Positions 1 to 11,552 of a stretch of 61,650 nucleotides of DNA are shown here, piece after piece. Within the stretch, counting starts at the first letter, position 1; each line of letters starts with the position of its first letter. The translations under genes were made by a program, and so were the position numbers. The stretch is from NCBI GenBank assembly GCA_022709365.1, contig JAKLIY010000025.1, forward strand, positions 1 through 61,650, written 5' to 3'. Source of the stretch: Pseudomonadota bacterium (GTDB lineage: Bacteria; Pseudomonadota; Gammaproteobacteria; Competibacterales; Competibacteraceae). The notes beneath the pieces were generated by a model. The model ran no database searches. It saw only the letters and a program-made list of their open reading frames with translations, and had not been told where the DNA came from.

Positions 1-1
1 G

Positions 2-2558
2 TGGACGACCACCGAGTTGCTGTCCTATCGCGTGCCCGCCTCCTTCTTGGACACTCTGGCTACGATCGAGCACCTGTTTCCACCTCTCGACAACGACGTT
101 CATCAAGGCAGTTGAGGGACACTACCACAACCCGCAAGCTCTCGCCTTTTCCGCCCCCACGGGCAGCGGCAAAACCGTCATCATGACGGCGCTGTTCGAG
201 GCCCTTCTCGACCAGCCCGACGAGCAACTGGCCTGGCCGCTGGACTGGTTGCCGCAACCGAATGCTGTCATTCTGTGGGTATCGGATATGCCCGAACTCA
301 ACGAGCAAACCCGGCTCAAGATCGAAAGCCAGTCGGATCGCATCTACCGGGTCCATCAGCTCATCCCGATTGACGCCACGTTCGACGCCGAACAACTGCC
401 GGGCGGGCGGGTGTATTTCATCAACACGCAGAAACTGGGCAACGACAAACGACTGACCAAAGTCGGCGACGGCCGCCAGTATTCCCTCTGGACCACGTTG
501 AGCAATACTGCCCAGGCCAAGCCTGACCGTTTCTATGTGGTCATCGACGAGGCGCACCGGGGGATGGCCAGCGGTCGTGGCGCCAAAGAAGCCCAGACGC
601 TGATGCAACGCTTTCTGCTGGGCTACCCCGAAGTCGGCTTGGTCAAAATGCCGCTGGTGATCGGCGTTTCGGCCACGCCCAAGCGCTTCATGGACCTGCT
701 GGAACACGCCCCCCATACCGTCCACAAGGTCGCTATTCCCCCGGATGACGTGCGCCAGTCGGGGCTGCTCAAAGACCGCATCCTGATCCATCACCCCGAT
801 TCAGCCACCACGGCGGAAATGGCGTTGCTGGAAGAAGCGACGCGCCGCTGGGCGCAGATGACCCACGGCTGGAAGCGCTATTGCGAAGCAGAAAAGGAAC
901 AGACCGTTTGGCCAGCGCTGGTCGTGCAGATCGAAAACGGCACTGATCAACAACTCACCAAAACCAGCCTGACCGATGCGCTGGACGTGATCGAACGCGC
1001 CCTGGGTCGCCCGCTCCATGAAGACGAAGCGGCGCACGCCATGCATGACGCTGGCGACCTGGATATCGGCGGTCGAAAATTGCGCAAGGTGGACGCCTCG
1101 CGTATCGCTGCCGACAAGAACATCGGCGTGGTGTTCTTCAAAACCAGCCTGTCCACCGGCTGGGACTGCCCACGCGCCGAAGTGATGATGTCGTTCCGTC
1201 GCGCCGAAGACCACACCTACATCGCGCAACTGCTCGGGCGGATGGTGCGCACGCCGCTCGCCCGGCGCATTGAGCGGGATGCGGCGCTGAACGATGTGCA
1301 TCTGTTCCTGCCGTACTTCGACACGGCGGCGGTCCTCAGCGTGATCGATTCACTGCACAATGTTGAAGAGGTGCCGCCGTCCGAAACCGGCTCCAGCCGT
1401 GAACTGGTGGTACTCCGCCGGCGGGAAGGCGCTGAAGCGCTCTTCGCCGCGCTGGCCTCGCTGGTCACGTACCGCGTCAACGCCGCCCGCGTCCAAAGCC
1501 CGCTGCGGCGGTTCATGGCGATTTCCCGCAGCCTGACCCTGGACGAAATCGATGATGCCGCCTGGGACCGCGCCAAACAGCAGATTATCGCCTGGATGGG
1601 CGATCAACTCGCCGTGATGAAAGCCGAGGGTCCGTTCGCCGCGACTGAACAGGCCATGACGCAGGTGGGCTTGAAAACACTCGCCGTGCAAAACGGCGCG
1701 GACATCACCGAACTCGAAGCCGATTACTCTATCGCGGCTTCGGAAGTGGACATCGACCGGTTGTTTGAAGAAGCCGGCCGCGCCTTGAGCCATGGGCTGC
1801 ATCACACTTACTGGCAAGCCCACGCCGACCGCGATGCGCTGAAGGTCAAGGTCGAAGTGATTGCCCTGGCGCGCCATCGCCCGGCGATGATGGCGCTGGA
1901 GTCCACCGCCGATCGGGCCTTTGACGCACTGTACGATGCGCATAAAAAAGCCATTGGCAAGCTCAGGGAACAGCGGCGCGCGGTCTATGAAAAATTACGG
2001 TTGGCGACCGTCCAGCCGCAGGCTATACCTTGGCGTTTGCCCGAAACCATCGACTTTCGCCGGCTGCCCACCGCGCCCCTCCGGGAGCGGCACCTGTACG
2101 TGGAGAATGACGGTCAATTCCGTGCGGAACTCGGTTCATGGGAAGCCGGGGTGTTGCAGGAAGAATTGGCCAATGCCTCGGTCGTCGGCTGGCTGCGCAA
2201 TGTAGACCGCAAGCCATGGTCACTGGAAATTCCCTATCACACGGGCGGTGCAGCGCGCCCGATGTTCCCGGATCTGGTGATGGTTCGCCAAACCGGCGCA
2301 GATTTCACCGTCGACATTCTGGAACCCCACGATCCCAGTCTGGCCGACAACTTCGAGAAGGCCACAGGATTAGCGCGTTTTGCGGAGCAACAGGGGCATT
2401 TGTTCGGGCGTATCCAGTTGATCCGCAAGCAGACCTCGCCTGCCGGCGGCGAATACTTTGCGCGGCTGGAAATCAACCAGACAGCGACGATCAAGCAGTT
2501 ACTGCTGATCACCAGTAACCCGCAGCTTGATCAACTGTTCACTAAGCTGGCACAGTAA
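2..2558 (+). pseudogene. type III restriction enzyme Res subunit (DEAD/DEAH helicase-nuclease), 5' end broken or truncated
   Basis: This is the DNA-dependent ATPase/nuclease subunit of a type III restriction system. The first ATG of the long frame is at 183, but the Walker A motif (APTGSGKT) is encoded just upstream of it at about 153-176, so 183 cannot be the true start. Protein-like sequence (ELLSYRVPASFLDTL) occurs in the second frame at 2-95 and passes to the third frame near position 95, which suggests a one-base frameshift or a sequencing error. From 183, DEAH is at residues 122-125, followed by GVSATPK and a GRMVRTP motif VI. The C-terminal nuclease region has PD followed by DILEPH rather than a clean ExK. 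No Mod methyltransferase gene follows; cysS does. It could be functional if the frame break is an assembly error. Confidence 0.75.
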
Positions 2559-2600
2559 AAGTAGCTGACTATTACGCCCTTTCGCTCAAGAGACCCTGCC

Positions 2601-4004
2601 ATGCTCCAGATTTTCAACAGCCTGACCCGCCAAAAAGAAGAATTCCGCCCTATCGAGCCGGGCAAAGTACGGATGTACGTCTGCGGGATGACGGTTTACG
2701 ACCATTGCCATGTCGGTCACGCCCGAGTCATGGTGGTCTTCGATATCGTGCTGCGCTGGCTGCGGGTCAAGGGCTATGACGTCACCTATGTGCGTAATAT
2801 CACCGACATCGACGACAAGATCATCCGCCGCGCTCAGGAAAACGGTGAAGATTTCCATGCCTTGACCAACCGTTTTATCCAAGCCATGCATGAAGACCTG
2901 GACGCACTCGGCATTCTGCCGCCGACGCAGGAACCGCACGCTACGGCGGCGATGGCTGACATCATCACGATGATCGAGACCTTGCTGGCCAAGGGTTATG
3001 CCTACGTCGGCAGCAGCGGCGATGTGTATTACGACGTGAGCTGCTTCGACCGCTACGGACAATTGGCGAACAAGAAACTGAACGATTTGCGGGCCGGCGC
3101 ACGGATTGAGGTCGAAGAAGCCAAAGATGATCCGCTGGATTTCGTGCTGTGGAAAGCCGCCAAGCCCGGCGAACCGAGCTGGCCTTCGCCCTGGGGTTCG
3201 GGTCGGCCCGGCTGGCATATTGAATGTTCCGCCATGTCCACCCGCTGCCTGGGCGAGCATTTCGACATTCACGGCGGCGGCATGGATCTCAAATTCCCGC
3301 ACCACGAGAATGAGATCGCCCAGTCCGAAGCCGCCAGCGGTCAGCGCTACGTCAACGTCTGGATGCACAACGGCTTTGTCCAGGTGGATAACGAGAAAAT
3401 GTCCAAATCGCTGGGCAATTTCTTCACCGTGCGTGAGGTGTTGCGCCGTTATCCGCCGGAAGTCGTGCGGTTCTTTATTTTGTCCAGCCATTATCGAGGG
3501 CCGCTGAACTACGCTGATGAAAACCTCGACCACGCCAAGGCGTCGCTGACCCGGCTGTATACCGCCCTGCGCGGTCTGCCAATCACCGATGCGCCCATCG
3601 ACGAAACTTGGAAACTGCGCTTCGAACAAGCGATGGACGACGATTTCAATACCCCTGAAGCCTTGGCAGCGTTATTTGAATTAGCGCGTGAAATCAACCG
3701 CTTGCGAGTCGAGGATGAAACGGCAGCCGCTCAGTTGGGCGCTACTCTGCGACAACTGGGCGAATGGCTGGGTTTGTTACAGGCCGATCCCGAAGCGTTC
3801 CTGCAAGGTGGGGAAAGCGTTGAAACTGTTGAGTCATTGAGCGAAGAGTATCCGCCTGAACGCATCGAAACGATGATCGCCGAACGCACCGCTGCCCGCC
3901 AAGCAAAAAACTGGGCGGAGGCGGATCGTATTCGCACGGTATTGCAGGACGCCGGTATTGTGTTGGAGGACACAACGAAGGGAACCCTCTGGCGACGGGA
4001 ATGA
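2601..4004 (+). CDS. cysS: cysteinyl-tRNA synthetase
   Basis: A class I aminoacyl-tRNA synthetase that charges tRNA-Cys in the cytoplasm. At 467 residues it has the usual family length. The HIGH-type signature is HVGH at residues 37-40, with a zinc-ligand Cys at 28, and the KMSKS loop is exact at residues 266-270. The C-terminal half has the usual helical anticodon-binding domain. It starts at ATG 2601 behind an AAGAGA ribosome-binding site. A tRNA cluster follows directly downstream, with its promoter beginning 9 bp after the stop codon. Confidence 0.97.
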   Translation: MLQIFNSLTRQKEEFRPIEPGKVRMYVCGMTVYDHCHVGHARVMVVFDIVLRWLRVKGYDVTYVRNITDIDDKIIRRAQENGEDFHALTNRFIQAMHEDLDALGILPPTQEPHATAAMADIITMIETLLAKGYAYVGSSGDVYYDVSCFDRYGQLANKKLNDLRAGARIEVEEAKDDPLDFVLWKAAKPGEPSWPSPWGSGRPGWHIECSAMSTRCLGEHFDIHGGGMDLKFPHHENEIAQSEAASGQRYVNVWMHNGFVQVDNEKMSKSLGNFFTVREVLRRYPPEVVRFFILSSHYRGPLNYADENLDHAKASLTRLYTALRGLPITDAPIDETWKLRFEQAMDDDFNTPEALAALFELAREINRLRVEDETAAAQLGATLRQLGEWLGLLQADPEAFLQGGESVETVESLSEEYPPERIETMIAERTAARQAKNWAEADRIRTVLQDAGIVLEDTTKGTLWRRE

Positions 4005-4012
4005 AAACTGGC

Positions 4013-4042
4013 TTGACGCTGGCGGGGTTTTGAAAATAGAAT
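4013..4042 (+). promoter_or_regulatory. sigma-70 promoter of the tRNA cluster
   Basis: TTGACG (4013-4018) and TAGAAT (4037-4042) are separated by 18 bp, close to the sigma-70 consensus. They lie about 30 bp before the first mature tRNA base at 4072, the spacing expected for a tRNA operon promoter. Confidence 0.6.
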
Positions 4043-4071
4043 CTCTTTTCCCGCAAAGAAGCACGCAGCAA

Positions 4072-4148
<77 letters not shown>

Positions 4149-4180
4149 TTGCGCGGGTACAGCGGCGACAAGATGACTCC

Positions 4181-4257
<77 letters not shown>

Positions 4258-4287
4258 CCCGGTCAGACCTGTTTGTAGAAGTTTAAT

Positions 4288-4364
4288 GGTGGGCGTAGCT
4301 CAGTTGGTAGAGCCCCGGATTGTGATTCCGGTCGTCGTGGGTTCGAGTCCCATCGTCCACCCCA
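4288..4364 (+). tRNA. tRNA-His (anticodon GTG)
   Basis: The acceptor GTGGGCG pairs with CGTCCAC, with one G-T wobble. The anticodon is GTG, the discriminator base is C, and CCA is encoded. The extra 5' G(-1) typical of tRNA-His is encoded at 4288. Confidence 0.96.
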
Positions 4365-4415
4365 ACGCACACTTGCGTTCTGGAGCGTTTTCTGGTTCCA
4401 TGCGCAACCGTTATT

Positions 4416-4491
<76 letters not shown>

Positions 4492-4661
4492 TTTCATCAC
4501 ATCTCCCAGTGCCTGTTATTTCTTCTCCTGCTGTTAACCGATTCGAGCAGTGCCGTCAGCGGATTTCTGTGCCGGGTCGGACTCTGTCTTGTATACTGTT
4601 CACCAATGGTAGCCGTTGGCGAAGAGCCTTTGCCGATTTTCGCCGCGAGCCGCGTCCTCTT

Positions 4662-4746
4662 GCGAGAGTGGCGGAACTGGTAGACGCGCTGGATTTAGGT
4701 TCCAGTGGGGCAACCCGTGAGAGTTCGAGTCTCTCCTTTCGCACCA
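4662..4746 (+). tRNA. tRNA-Leu (anticodon TAG)
   Basis: The acceptor GCGAGAG pairs with CTTTCGC. It has the long variable arm of class II tRNAs, anticodon TAG, and an encoded CCA. A TATACT hexamer at 4592-4597 could be the -10 of its own promoter. Confidence 0.95.
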
Positions 4747-4863
4747 TCCACGCCGTACATTCAGGAAACATGGCCCCGGCCCGCGCCTCGATCAGCGCGC
4801 AGAAAATCCTGTCGGCAGGTTGGCCAACACGATAACGATTGAACTGATTTTTGAGGTGCATCG

Positions 4864-6249
4864 ATGCAGGTTTCAGTTGAGACGCTGAGCGCTCTGGAAC
4901 GCCGGGTTACCGTGCGGGTGCCCGCCGAAACGGTCGCTACGGAAATCCAGAGCCGGCTGCAGACCCTGTCCCGGAAGGTCAAAGTCCACGGCTTTCGTCC
5001 GGGCAAGGTACCGCTCAAAGTGATCAAGCAGTTATATGGGCAGCAGGCCTGGCTTGAGACCGTCGGCGAATTGATGGAAAACAGCCTGCGCCAGGCATTG
5101 ACCCAGGAAAATCTCAATCCGCTGAGTCAACCCAATATCGAACCTAAGCCATTGACCGAGGGAGAGGATTTCGAGTATTCCGCCACCTTTGAAGTGGCGC
5201 CTCAGGTCGATCCGACGGGATTCGAGACCATCCAGGTCGTGCGACCGGTCACGGAAGTTACCGCGCAGGATGTGGACGACATGATCGAAAACCTGCGCTG
5301 GCAACAGGCAGTCTGGAGCACAGTGGAACGTCCAGCCGGTCAGAAAGACCGAGTTCGCCTCGATTTCGAAGGCAAAATTGACGGTCAGGAATTTCCGGGT
5401 AGCAAGGGCGAAAATGCGGAGTTCGTCCTAGATGGAAAGACGCTCTTTAGGGATTTCGAAGAGCGATTGTTGGGTCTGAATGCGGGTGCGGAGGCGAAAT
5501 TCGATTTTACGCTCCCCGACAGCTATCCCAACAAAGACCTTGCTGGCAAAACAGCCCATTTCCAGATCAGGCTGCACTCCGTTGAGGAGGCGACGCTGCC
5601 CGAAGTGGATGATGCCTTCGCCGAAAAATTTGATATCCGGGAAGGTGGCTTAGCGGCCTTGCGTGAATCGCTGCTGGATAACATGAAGCGCAATTTACGT
5701 GACAGCATCAAAGCGATCATCAAACGCCAAGTGACCCAAGGCTTGTTCCAAGCCAATCGTGTTCCCTTGTCGCGTGCGCTGGTTGCGGTCGAAATTGAAA
5801 ATCTGGCAAGCCAACTGCAATTCCCGAATGAACTCTCCAATGAACAGAAGCAGCAGCTTAAAGCTCAGATGTTCGGCGCCCAAGCCTACCACCGGGTCGC
5901 ACTGGGCCTGCTGATGTCCGAACTGGTCAAGCGGGAGGGCATCCAGGTCGATGAGCAGCGGGTGCGCGAAATTCTGGAAGCGCAGGCAGCAGCCTATCAG
6001 GAACCCGAGGCAGTCATCCGTGCGTATGAGCAGGACCCGCAGATGATGGAAAATGCGCGCGCCCTGGCGCTGGAAGATCAGATTGTGGACTGGCTGCTGG
6101 AGCGGGCGCAAGTTACGGAAAAGGCCAGTACCTTTGCCGAGATCATGAATCCTCAACGACCGGTCATTCCGGGAGTGCCAGAACTTTCTGCACCGGACGA
6201 ACAGGATGCTGCGGTGCAACTCGATCCGGAGCCTGCCCCCCATGAGTGA
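4864..6249 (+). CDS. tig: trigger factor, ribosome-associated chaperone and prolyl isomerase
   Basis: Binds the ribosome exit tunnel and shields nascent chains. It has 461 residues. The ribosome-docking signature GFRPGKVP is at residues 43-50, an FKBP-type isomerase domain lies at roughly residues 155-240, and the rest is the helical C-terminal cradle. The start is ATG 4864 behind GAGGTG. It opens the tig-clpP-clpX-lon-hupB block, and its last 8 bases overlap the clpP start (ATGAGTGA), which suggests translational coupling. Confidence 0.96.
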   Translation: MQVSVETLSALERRVTVRVPAETVATEIQSRLQTLSRKVKVHGFRPGKVPLKVIKQLYGQQAWLETVGELMENSLRQALTQENLNPLSQPNIEPKPLTEGEDFEYSATFEVAPQVDPTGFETIQVVRPVTEVTAQDVDDMIENLRWQQAVWSTVERPAGQKDRVRLDFEGKIDGQEFPGSKGENAEFVLDGKTLFRDFEERLLGLNAGAEAKFDFTLPDSYPNKDLAGKTAHFQIRLHSVEEATLPEVDDAFAEKFDIREGGLAALRESLLDNMKRNLRDSIKAIIKRQVTQGLFQANRVPLSRALVAVEIENLASQLQFPNELSNEQKQQLKAQMFGAQAYHRVALGLLMSELVKREGIQVDEQRVREILEAQAAAYQEPEAVIRAYEQDPQMMENARALALEDQIVDWLLERAQVTEKASTFAEIMNPQRPVIPGVPELSAPDEQDAAVQLDPEPAPHE

Positions 6250-6877
6250 CTCCTACGCTTCCGCCGCCACGACCCGGGCGCTCAACCTTGTCCCGATCGT
6301 CGTCGAGCAGACCGCACGCGGCGAGCGGGCCTATGACATTTACTCCCGACTGCTGAAGGAGCGGGTAGTGTTCCTGGTCGGGCCGGTCGAGGATTACGGC
6401 GCCAATCTGATTGTTGCCCAACTCCTGTTTCTCGAGGCCGAGAATCCGGACAAAGACATCCATCTCTATATCAACTCGCCCGGCGGTTCGGTCAGCGCTG
6501 GTCTGGCGATCTATGACACTATGCAGTTCATCAAGCCGGATATCAGCACTATGTGCGTCGGCCAGGCGGCCAGCATGGGCGCGTTGTTGCTGGCTGGTGG
6601 CGCGGCGGGCAAGCGGTTCTGCCTGCCGCACTCGCGCATCATGATTCACCAGCCCTTGGGCGGGTTCCAGGGTCAGGCCAGCGACATCGATATCCACGCC
6701 CGGGAGATCCTGCTGGTTCGGGATCGGCTCAACCGCATTCTGGCTCGGCACACGGGTCAACCGGTGGAAAAGATCGCTGTCGATACCGACCGCGACAATT
6801 TCATGGGCGGCGCTGAGGCTGCCGAATACGGCCTGATCGACGCCGTACTAAGCCAGCGCCTCCCGGCAACGACCTGA
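6242..6877 (+). CDS. clpP: ATP-dependent Clp protease proteolytic subunit
   Basis: Serine peptidase subunit of ClpXP, 211 residues from ATG 6242. A longer in-frame reading from 6206 is unlikely, because it adds a non-conserved leader inside tig. The catalytic triad is recognisable: Ser in [10 protein letters not shown], His in [11 protein letters not shown] and Asp in TDRDNFM. It is followed 49 bp later by clpX, its unfoldase partner. Confidence 0.97.
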   Translation: MSDSYASAATTRALNLVPIVVEQTARGERAYDIYSRLLKERVVFLVGPVEDYGANLIVAQLLFLEAENPDKDIHLYINSPGGSVSAGLAIYDTMQFIKPDISTMCVGQAASMGALLLAGGAAGKRFCLPHSRIMIHQPLGGFQGQASDIDIHAREILLVRDRLNRILARHTGQPVEKIAVDTDRDNFMGGAEAAEYGLIDAVLSQRLPATT

Positions 6878-6926
6878 TTCCATTCGGGGCCACTGGCTTC
6901 CACGACCGCTCGATGATGAGGATGGC

Positions 6927-8222
6927 ATGATGGCTAGAGATCGCAGTGACCGCAGTGACCACGATAAACTGCTGTATTGTTCGTTTTGCGGCAAAAGTCA
7001 GCACGAAGTGCGCAAGCTGATTGCCGGACCGAACGTGTTCATTTGCGATGAGTGCGTTGAACTGTGCAATGACATCATTCGTGAGGAGATGGAGGAAAAT
7101 GCGCCTCCCGCCGCCAGTCGGTTGCCCAAACCGCACGACATCAACCAGGTTCTTGATGAATATGTCATTGGCCAGGAACGCGCCAAGAAAGTGCTGTCGG
7201 TCGCGCTCTATAACCACTACAAGCGGCTGGAGTTGCAACGGACCAACCGGGGTAGCCGGGACCCGGACATCGAAGTCGCCAAGAGCAATATCCTGCTGAT
7301 TGGCCCCACCGGTTCGGGTAAGACCCTGTTAGCTGAAACCCTCGCCCGTCTGTTGAATGTTCCGTTCACCATCGCTGACGCCACCACCCTGACCGAAGCG
7401 GGTTATGTCGGCGAGGATGTCGAGAACATCATTCAAAAGTTGCTGCAAAAGTGTGACTACGATGTCGAGAAGGCGCAGACGGGTATCGTCTACATCGACG
7501 AAATCGACAAGATCTCCCGCAAATCGGATAACCCTTCGATCACCCGTGACGTTTCCGGCGAAGGGGTGCAGCAGGCGCTACTCAAACTGATTGAAGGGAC
7601 AACCGCCTCGGTGCCGCCACAGGGCGGGCGCAAGCACCCCCAGCAGGAATTTTTGCAGGTCGACACCAGCAATATCCTGTTTATTTGTGGCGGGGCGTTC
7701 GCCGGGCTGGACAAGGTGATCCGCAGCCGTTCGGAAAAGGGCGGCATTGGCTTCTCCGCTGACGTGAAAAGCAAGGACAATAGCAAGAACGTCGGTGAAG
7801 TGCTGATGGAGGTCGAGCCGGAAGACCTGATCAAATACGGCCTGATCCCGGAGTTTGTCGGGCGATTGCCGGTGGTGGCGACGTTAACTGAACTGGACGA
7901 ACACGCCCTGGTGCGGATTCTGACCGAACCGAAGAACGCGATCGTCAAGCAGTTCAAAAAGCTGTTCGAGATGGAAGGCAGCGAACTGGAGCTGCGCGAT
8001 GAAGCCCTGAAGGCCGTGGCGCACCGGGCCATGGAACGCAAGACCGGCGCACGCGGTCTCAGAACTATTCTTGAGCAAATTCTACTGGATACGATGTATG
8101 ACCTGCCCAGTATGCAAAATGTCTGCAAGGTGGTCATTGATGACTCCGTCGTTACAGGTCACGCCAAACCCTATTTCGTCTACGAAAGCGTCGAGCGGCG
8201 GGCAGTCGGGCACGATACCTGA
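6927..8222 (+). CDS. clpX: ATP-dependent Clp protease ATPase subunit ClpX
   Basis: A AAA+ unfoldase that feeds substrates to ClpP; 431 residues. The N-terminal zinc finger uses C18, C21, C40 and C43. Walker A (GPTGSGKT) is at residues 126-133, the Walker B and sensor motifs follow (VYIDEIDKI), and the ClpP-docking region is present. Two consecutive ATGs open the gene (6927 and 6930) after a GAGG ribosome-binding site. Confidence 0.98.
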   Translation: MMARDRSDRSDHDKLLYCSFCGKSQHEVRKLIAGPNVFICDECVELCNDIIREEMEENAPPAASRLPKPHDINQVLDEYVIGQERAKKVLSVALYNHYKRLELQRTNRGSRDPDIEVAKSNILLIGPTGSGKTLLAETLARLLNVPFTIADATTLTEAGYVGEDVENIIQKLLQKCDYDVEKAQTGIVYIDEIDKISRKSDNPSITRDVSGEGVQQALLKLIEGTTASVPPQGGRKHPQQEFLQVDTSNILFICGGAFAGLDKVIRSRSEKGGIGFSADVKSKDNSKNVGEVLMEVEPEDLIKYGLIPEFVGRLPVVATLTELDEHALVRILTEPKNAIVKQFKKLFEMEGSELELRDEALKAVAHRAMERKTGARGLRTILEQILLDTMYDLPSMQNVCKVVIDDSVVTGHAKPYFVYESVERRAVGHDT

Positions 8223-8276
8223 AAACCGCCCTCCGTCATCGTCGACTCACCCATCCGGTTCGCCGTGGAGAAATTG

Positions 8277-10718
8277 ATGAAGCAGAACGCCAAGCCCGAG
8301 CGTTTGCTCAGCCCGGCATCAATGCCAGTTTTGCCACTGCGCGATGTCGTGATTTATCCACACATGGTCATTCCCCTGTTCGTTGGTCGGGGGAAATCCA
8401 TCCACGCGCTTGATTTGTCCATGCAGAGCAACAAACGCATCGTGCTGATCGCGCAGCGGAGCGCCGAGGTCGACGACCCCGAAACTGGAGATTTGTACGA
8501 CATCGGCACCCTGTCGAACGTGTTGCAGTTGCTGCGGCTGCCGGATGGTACGGTCAAGGTGCTGGTGGAGGGCAGCCAGCGGGTGCGTATTCATCGCTTC
8601 ACCGAAACCGAAGCCTGTTTCATCGCCAGTGTGTCGTTGCTGGAAGCGAATCCCGAAGCGAGTGAGTCGCCGGAAGTCCATGCGCTGGTGCGTTCGTTGC
8701 TGGGTGCTTTTGATCAATATGTCAAGCTCAACAAGAAAATTCCCAGCGAAGTCCTCGCGTCGATTTCCGGGATTGAAGACCCGGTTCGGCTGACCGACAC
8801 CATCGCCGCGCACATGACGCTCAAGCTGGACGAGAAACAGAAGATTCTGGAAATTCAGGACTTGCAGGAACGTCTTGAACATCTGCTCGGCTTGGTGGAA
8901 GGTGAAATCGACATCCTCCAGGTCGAAAAGCGCATCCGCTCGCGCGTCAAACAGCAGATGGAAAAAACCCAGCGCGAGTACTATCTGAATGAGCAGATGA
9001 AAGCCATTCAGAAGGAATTGGGCGATCTGGAGGATGTGCCGAACGAAATTGAGGATCTGGCCCAGCGGATCGAGAAAGCCGGAATGCCCAAGGAAGCCAA
9101 GGACAAGGCTAAGGCGGAACTCAATAAGCTGAAAATGATGCCGCCGATGTCCGCCGAGGCGACGGTGGTACGTAACTATGTCGACTGGCTGGTCAGCGTT
9201 CCCTGGAAGAAACGCACCAAGATTCATCAGGATCTGGTCGAAGCCGAGGGTATTCTGGAAGCCGACCATTACGGGCTGGAAAAAGTTAAGGAACGGATTC
9301 TCGAATATCTGGCTGTGCAGCAGCGGGCGCGCAAACTCAAGGGGCCGATCCTCTGTCTGGTGGGGCCACCCGGGGTGGGTAAAACCTCGCTGGGACGGTC
9401 CATCGCCCGTGCAACGAATCGCAAGTTTGTACGGATGTCGCTGGGCGGAGTGCGCGATGAGGCGGAAATTCGCGGTCATCGCCGCACCTACATCGGTTCG
9501 CTGCCAGGCAAGATTATCCAGAATTTAGCCAAGGTCGAGGTGCGCAATCCATTGTTTCTGTTCGACGAAATCGACAAGATGTCGATGGATTTTCGCGGTG
9601 ACCCATCATCGGCGCTGCTGGAAGTCCTTGACCCTGAACAGAACAACACCTTCAGCGACCACTACCTGGAAGTGGATTTCGATCTGTCGGATGTCATGTT
9701 CGTAGCGACCGCCAACTCGCTGAACATCCCGCCGCCGTTGCTGGATCGCATGGAAGTGATTCGCATTCCCGGCTACACCGAAGATGAAAAGCTCAATATT
9801 GCCTCCCGCTATCTGGTTCCCAAGCAAATCACCGACAACGGTTTGAAGAAGGGGGAACTGGCGATCATCGATGAGACCCTCCTCGATATCATCCGCTTTT
9901 ATACCCGTGAAGCGGGAGTGCGTAATCTGGAGCGGGAAATCGCCAAGATTTGCCGCAAGGTTGTTAAGGAAGTCACGCTCAAACCGGTGGAGGGCGCAAT
10001 CACGATCCAGCCGGATATGTTGCAGAAATATCTGGGGGTACGGCGATTCCGCTACGGTCTGGCCGAGGAACAGGATCAAATCGGGCAAGTGACCGGATTG
10101 GCCTGGACCGAAGTCGGTGGCGAGTTGCTGAGCATCGAAGCAGCGCTGGTGCCAGGCAAGGGCAAGCTGATCCATACCGGCCAACTGGGCGAAGTCATGC
10201 AGGAGTCCATTCAGGCCGCGATGACGGTTGTGCGCAGCCGCGCTGAGTCGCTGGGTATTGATCCGGATTTTCACCAGAAATGCGATGTGCATATTCACGT
10301 CCCGGAAGGGGCAACGCCCAAGGATGGCCCCAGCGCCGGCATCGGTATGTGTACAGCGCTGGTCTCGGCACTCACCCGAATTCCGGCGCGGGCTAATGTT
10401 GCTATGACCGGCGAGATCACCTTACGTGGTGAGGTATTGCCGATCGGTGGACTGAAAGAGAAACTGCTGGCGGCTCACCGGGGCAGTGTGACTACGGTGG
10501 TGATCCCCGAGGAAAACCGCAAGGATTTGACGGAAATTCCGGAGAATATTCTGGCCAAGCTCGACGTGCGGCCAGTGCGCTGGATTGATCAGGTATTGGA
10601 GATCGCTCTGCAGACATTGCCGCAACCTAAGCCCCGCGAAACGACCGAAACTGCAGAAACCGTAACGGAAGCGGTGATCAAACCAGGCAGCGCACTGGAG
10701 GGCGTGCGCGCCCACTGA
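8277..10718 (+). CDS. lon: ATP-dependent Lon protease
   Basis: Degrades misfolded and short-lived regulatory proteins; 813 residues. It has the N-terminal LON substrate domain, Walker A GPPGVGKT from about residue 363, and the catalytic dyad Ser686 (PKDGPSAG) and about Lys729 ([12 protein letters not shown]). A GTG at 8265 is in frame, but GGAG at 8267-8270 sits at ideal distance from ATG 8277, so I chose the latter. The gene follows clpX and precedes hupB, as in many gammaproteobacteria. Confidence 0.96.
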   Translation: MKQNAKPERLLSPASMPVLPLRDVVIYPHMVIPLFVGRGKSIHALDLSMQSNKRIVLIAQRSAEVDDPETGDLYDIGTLSNVLQLLRLPDGTVKVLVEGSQRVRIHRFTETEACFIASVSLLEANPEASESPEVHALVRSLLGAFDQYVKLNKKIPSEVLASISGIEDPVRLTDTIAAHMTLKLDEKQKILEIQDLQERLEHLLGLVEGEIDILQVEKRIRSRVKQQMEKTQREYYLNEQMKAIQKELGDLEDVPNEIEDLAQRIEKAGMPKEAKDKAKAELNKLKMMPPMSAEATVVRNYVDWLVSVPWKKRTKIHQDLVEAEGILEADHYGLEKVKERILEYLAVQQRARKLKGPILCLVGPPGVGKTSLGRSIARATNRKFVRMSLGGVRDEAEIRGHRRTYIGSLPGKIIQNLAKVEVRNPLFLFDEIDKMSMDFRGDPSSALLEVLDPEQNNTFSDHYLEVDFDLSDVMFVATANSLNIPPPLLDRMEVIRIPGYTEDEKLNIASRYLVPKQITDNGLKKGELAIIDETLLDIIRFYTREAGVRNLEREIAKICRKVVKEVTLKPVEGAITIQPDMLQKYLGVRRFRYGLAEEQDQIGQVTGLAWTEVGGELLSIEAALVPGKGKLIHTGQLGEVMQESIQAAMTVVRSRAESLGIDPDFHQKCDVHIHVPEGATPKDGPSAGIGMCTALVSALTRIPARANVAMTGEITLRGEVLPIGGLKEKLLAAHRGSVTTVVIPEENRKDLTEIPENILAKLDVRPVRWIDQVLEIALQTLPQPKPRETTETAETVTEAVIKPGSALEGVRAH

Positions 10719-10747
10719 AACTGAGTAAGAATGTTTTCAGGCGCTAA

Positions 10748-10776
10748 TTGACACTGCTTTGAACGCCCTGTTATAA
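10748..10776 (+). promoter_or_regulatory. sigma-70 promoter of hupB
   Basis: A perfect -35 TTGACA (10748-10753), a 17-bp spacer and TTATAA (10771-10776) lie about 100 bp before the hupB start. This fits independent strong expression of an abundant nucleoid protein. Confidence 0.6.
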
Positions 10777-10874
10777 GGCAGCCTTGCTGTGATTCCCCGA
10801 GGTGCAGGCTTCCGTGCATCATGCCGGGCGATGTCCCTACTCAACAACCGATAACATTGCAAAGGAAAGGGCTT

Positions 10875-11147
10875 ATGAACAAGACTGAACTGGTCGAGGC
10901 CGTTGCGCAAACGTCCGATTTGCCCAAAGCGGCGGCAGGCAAGGCCATTGACGCGATGACCACGGCGATTGGCAAGGCCCTCAAGGAGGGAGATTCGGTG
11001 GTCATCACCGGGTTTGGCACTTTCTCCGTGCGGGAGCGTCCGGCGCGAACCGGCCACAATCCGAAAACCGGTGAGCCGATGGAAATCAACGCGAGCAGAG
11101 CGCCGGTTTTCAAGGCTGGCAAAACACTCAAGGATGCGATAAAGTAA
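10875..11147 (+). CDS. hupB: DNA-binding protein HU-beta
   Basis: A histone-like nucleoid protein of 90 residues. The start at ATG 10875 has the ribosome-binding site AAAGGAAAGG. The family signature GFGTFSVRERPARTGHNP is intact, with the DNA-arm proline context (GEPMEINASRAPVFKAGK). It lies between lon and the tRNA-Val/Asp genes, which is conserved context for HU-beta rather than IHF. Confidence 0.95.
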   Translation: MNKTELVEAVAQTSDLPKAAAGKAIDAMTTAIGKALKEGDSVVITGFGTFSVRERPARTGHNPKTGEPMEINASRAPVFKAGKTLKDAIK

Positions 11148-11159
11148 CCTTCTTTCCCA

Positions 11160-11235
11160 GGGTGCTTAGCTCAGTTGGGAGAGCATCGCCCTTACAAGGC
11201 GAGGGTCGGGGGTTCAAGCCCCTCAGCACCCACCA
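11160..11235 (+). tRNA. tRNA-Val (anticodon TAC)
   Basis: The acceptor GGGTGCT pairs with AGCACCC, the anticodon is TAC, the T-loop is GTTCAAGCC, and CCA is encoded. It begins 12 bp after the hupB stop. Confidence 0.96.
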
Positions 11236-11249
11236 CGGTTTGCAATACC

Positions 11250-11326
11250 GGAGCGGTAGTTCAGTCGGTTAGAATACCGGCCTGTCACGCCGGGGGTCGC
11301 GGGTTCGAGTCCCGTCCGCTCCGCCA
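11250..11326 (+). tRNA. tRNA-Asp (anticodon GTC), copy 1
   Basis: The acceptor GGAGCGG pairs with CCGCTCC, the anticodon is GTC, and CCA is encoded. The anticodon stem is CCGGC/GCCGG. Confidence 0.97.
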
Positions 11327-11372
11327 CATTCTTCCAGATTTTCCAGACCGTGAATGTCATAATTTTCTGTTC

Positions 11373-11449
11373 GGAGCGGTAGTTCAGTCGGTTAGAATAT
11401 CGGCCTGTCACGCCGAGGGTCGCGGGTTCGAGTCCCGTCCGCTCCGCCA
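11373..11449 (+). tRNA. tRNA-Asp (anticodon GTC), copy 2
   Basis: Identical to the previous gene except for one base on each side of the anticodon stem. C-G in copy 1 is T-A here (TCGGC/GCCGA), so pairing is kept. It is a tandem duplicate 46 bp downstream. Confidence 0.97.
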
Positions 11450-11552
11450 TATTCCAGGGGTGTCGTCCAGACACCTTTTTTTATGCGCGTTCGCCGCATG
11501 GTTCCGAATTCCACTTTTCCCCATCATCCGCTTTGAAGCCGGGTAATTCGCC

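Noticed and set aside
183..185. ATG 183 as the true start of the Res protein
   Set aside because: It would exclude the Walker A motif encoded immediately upstream in the same frame.
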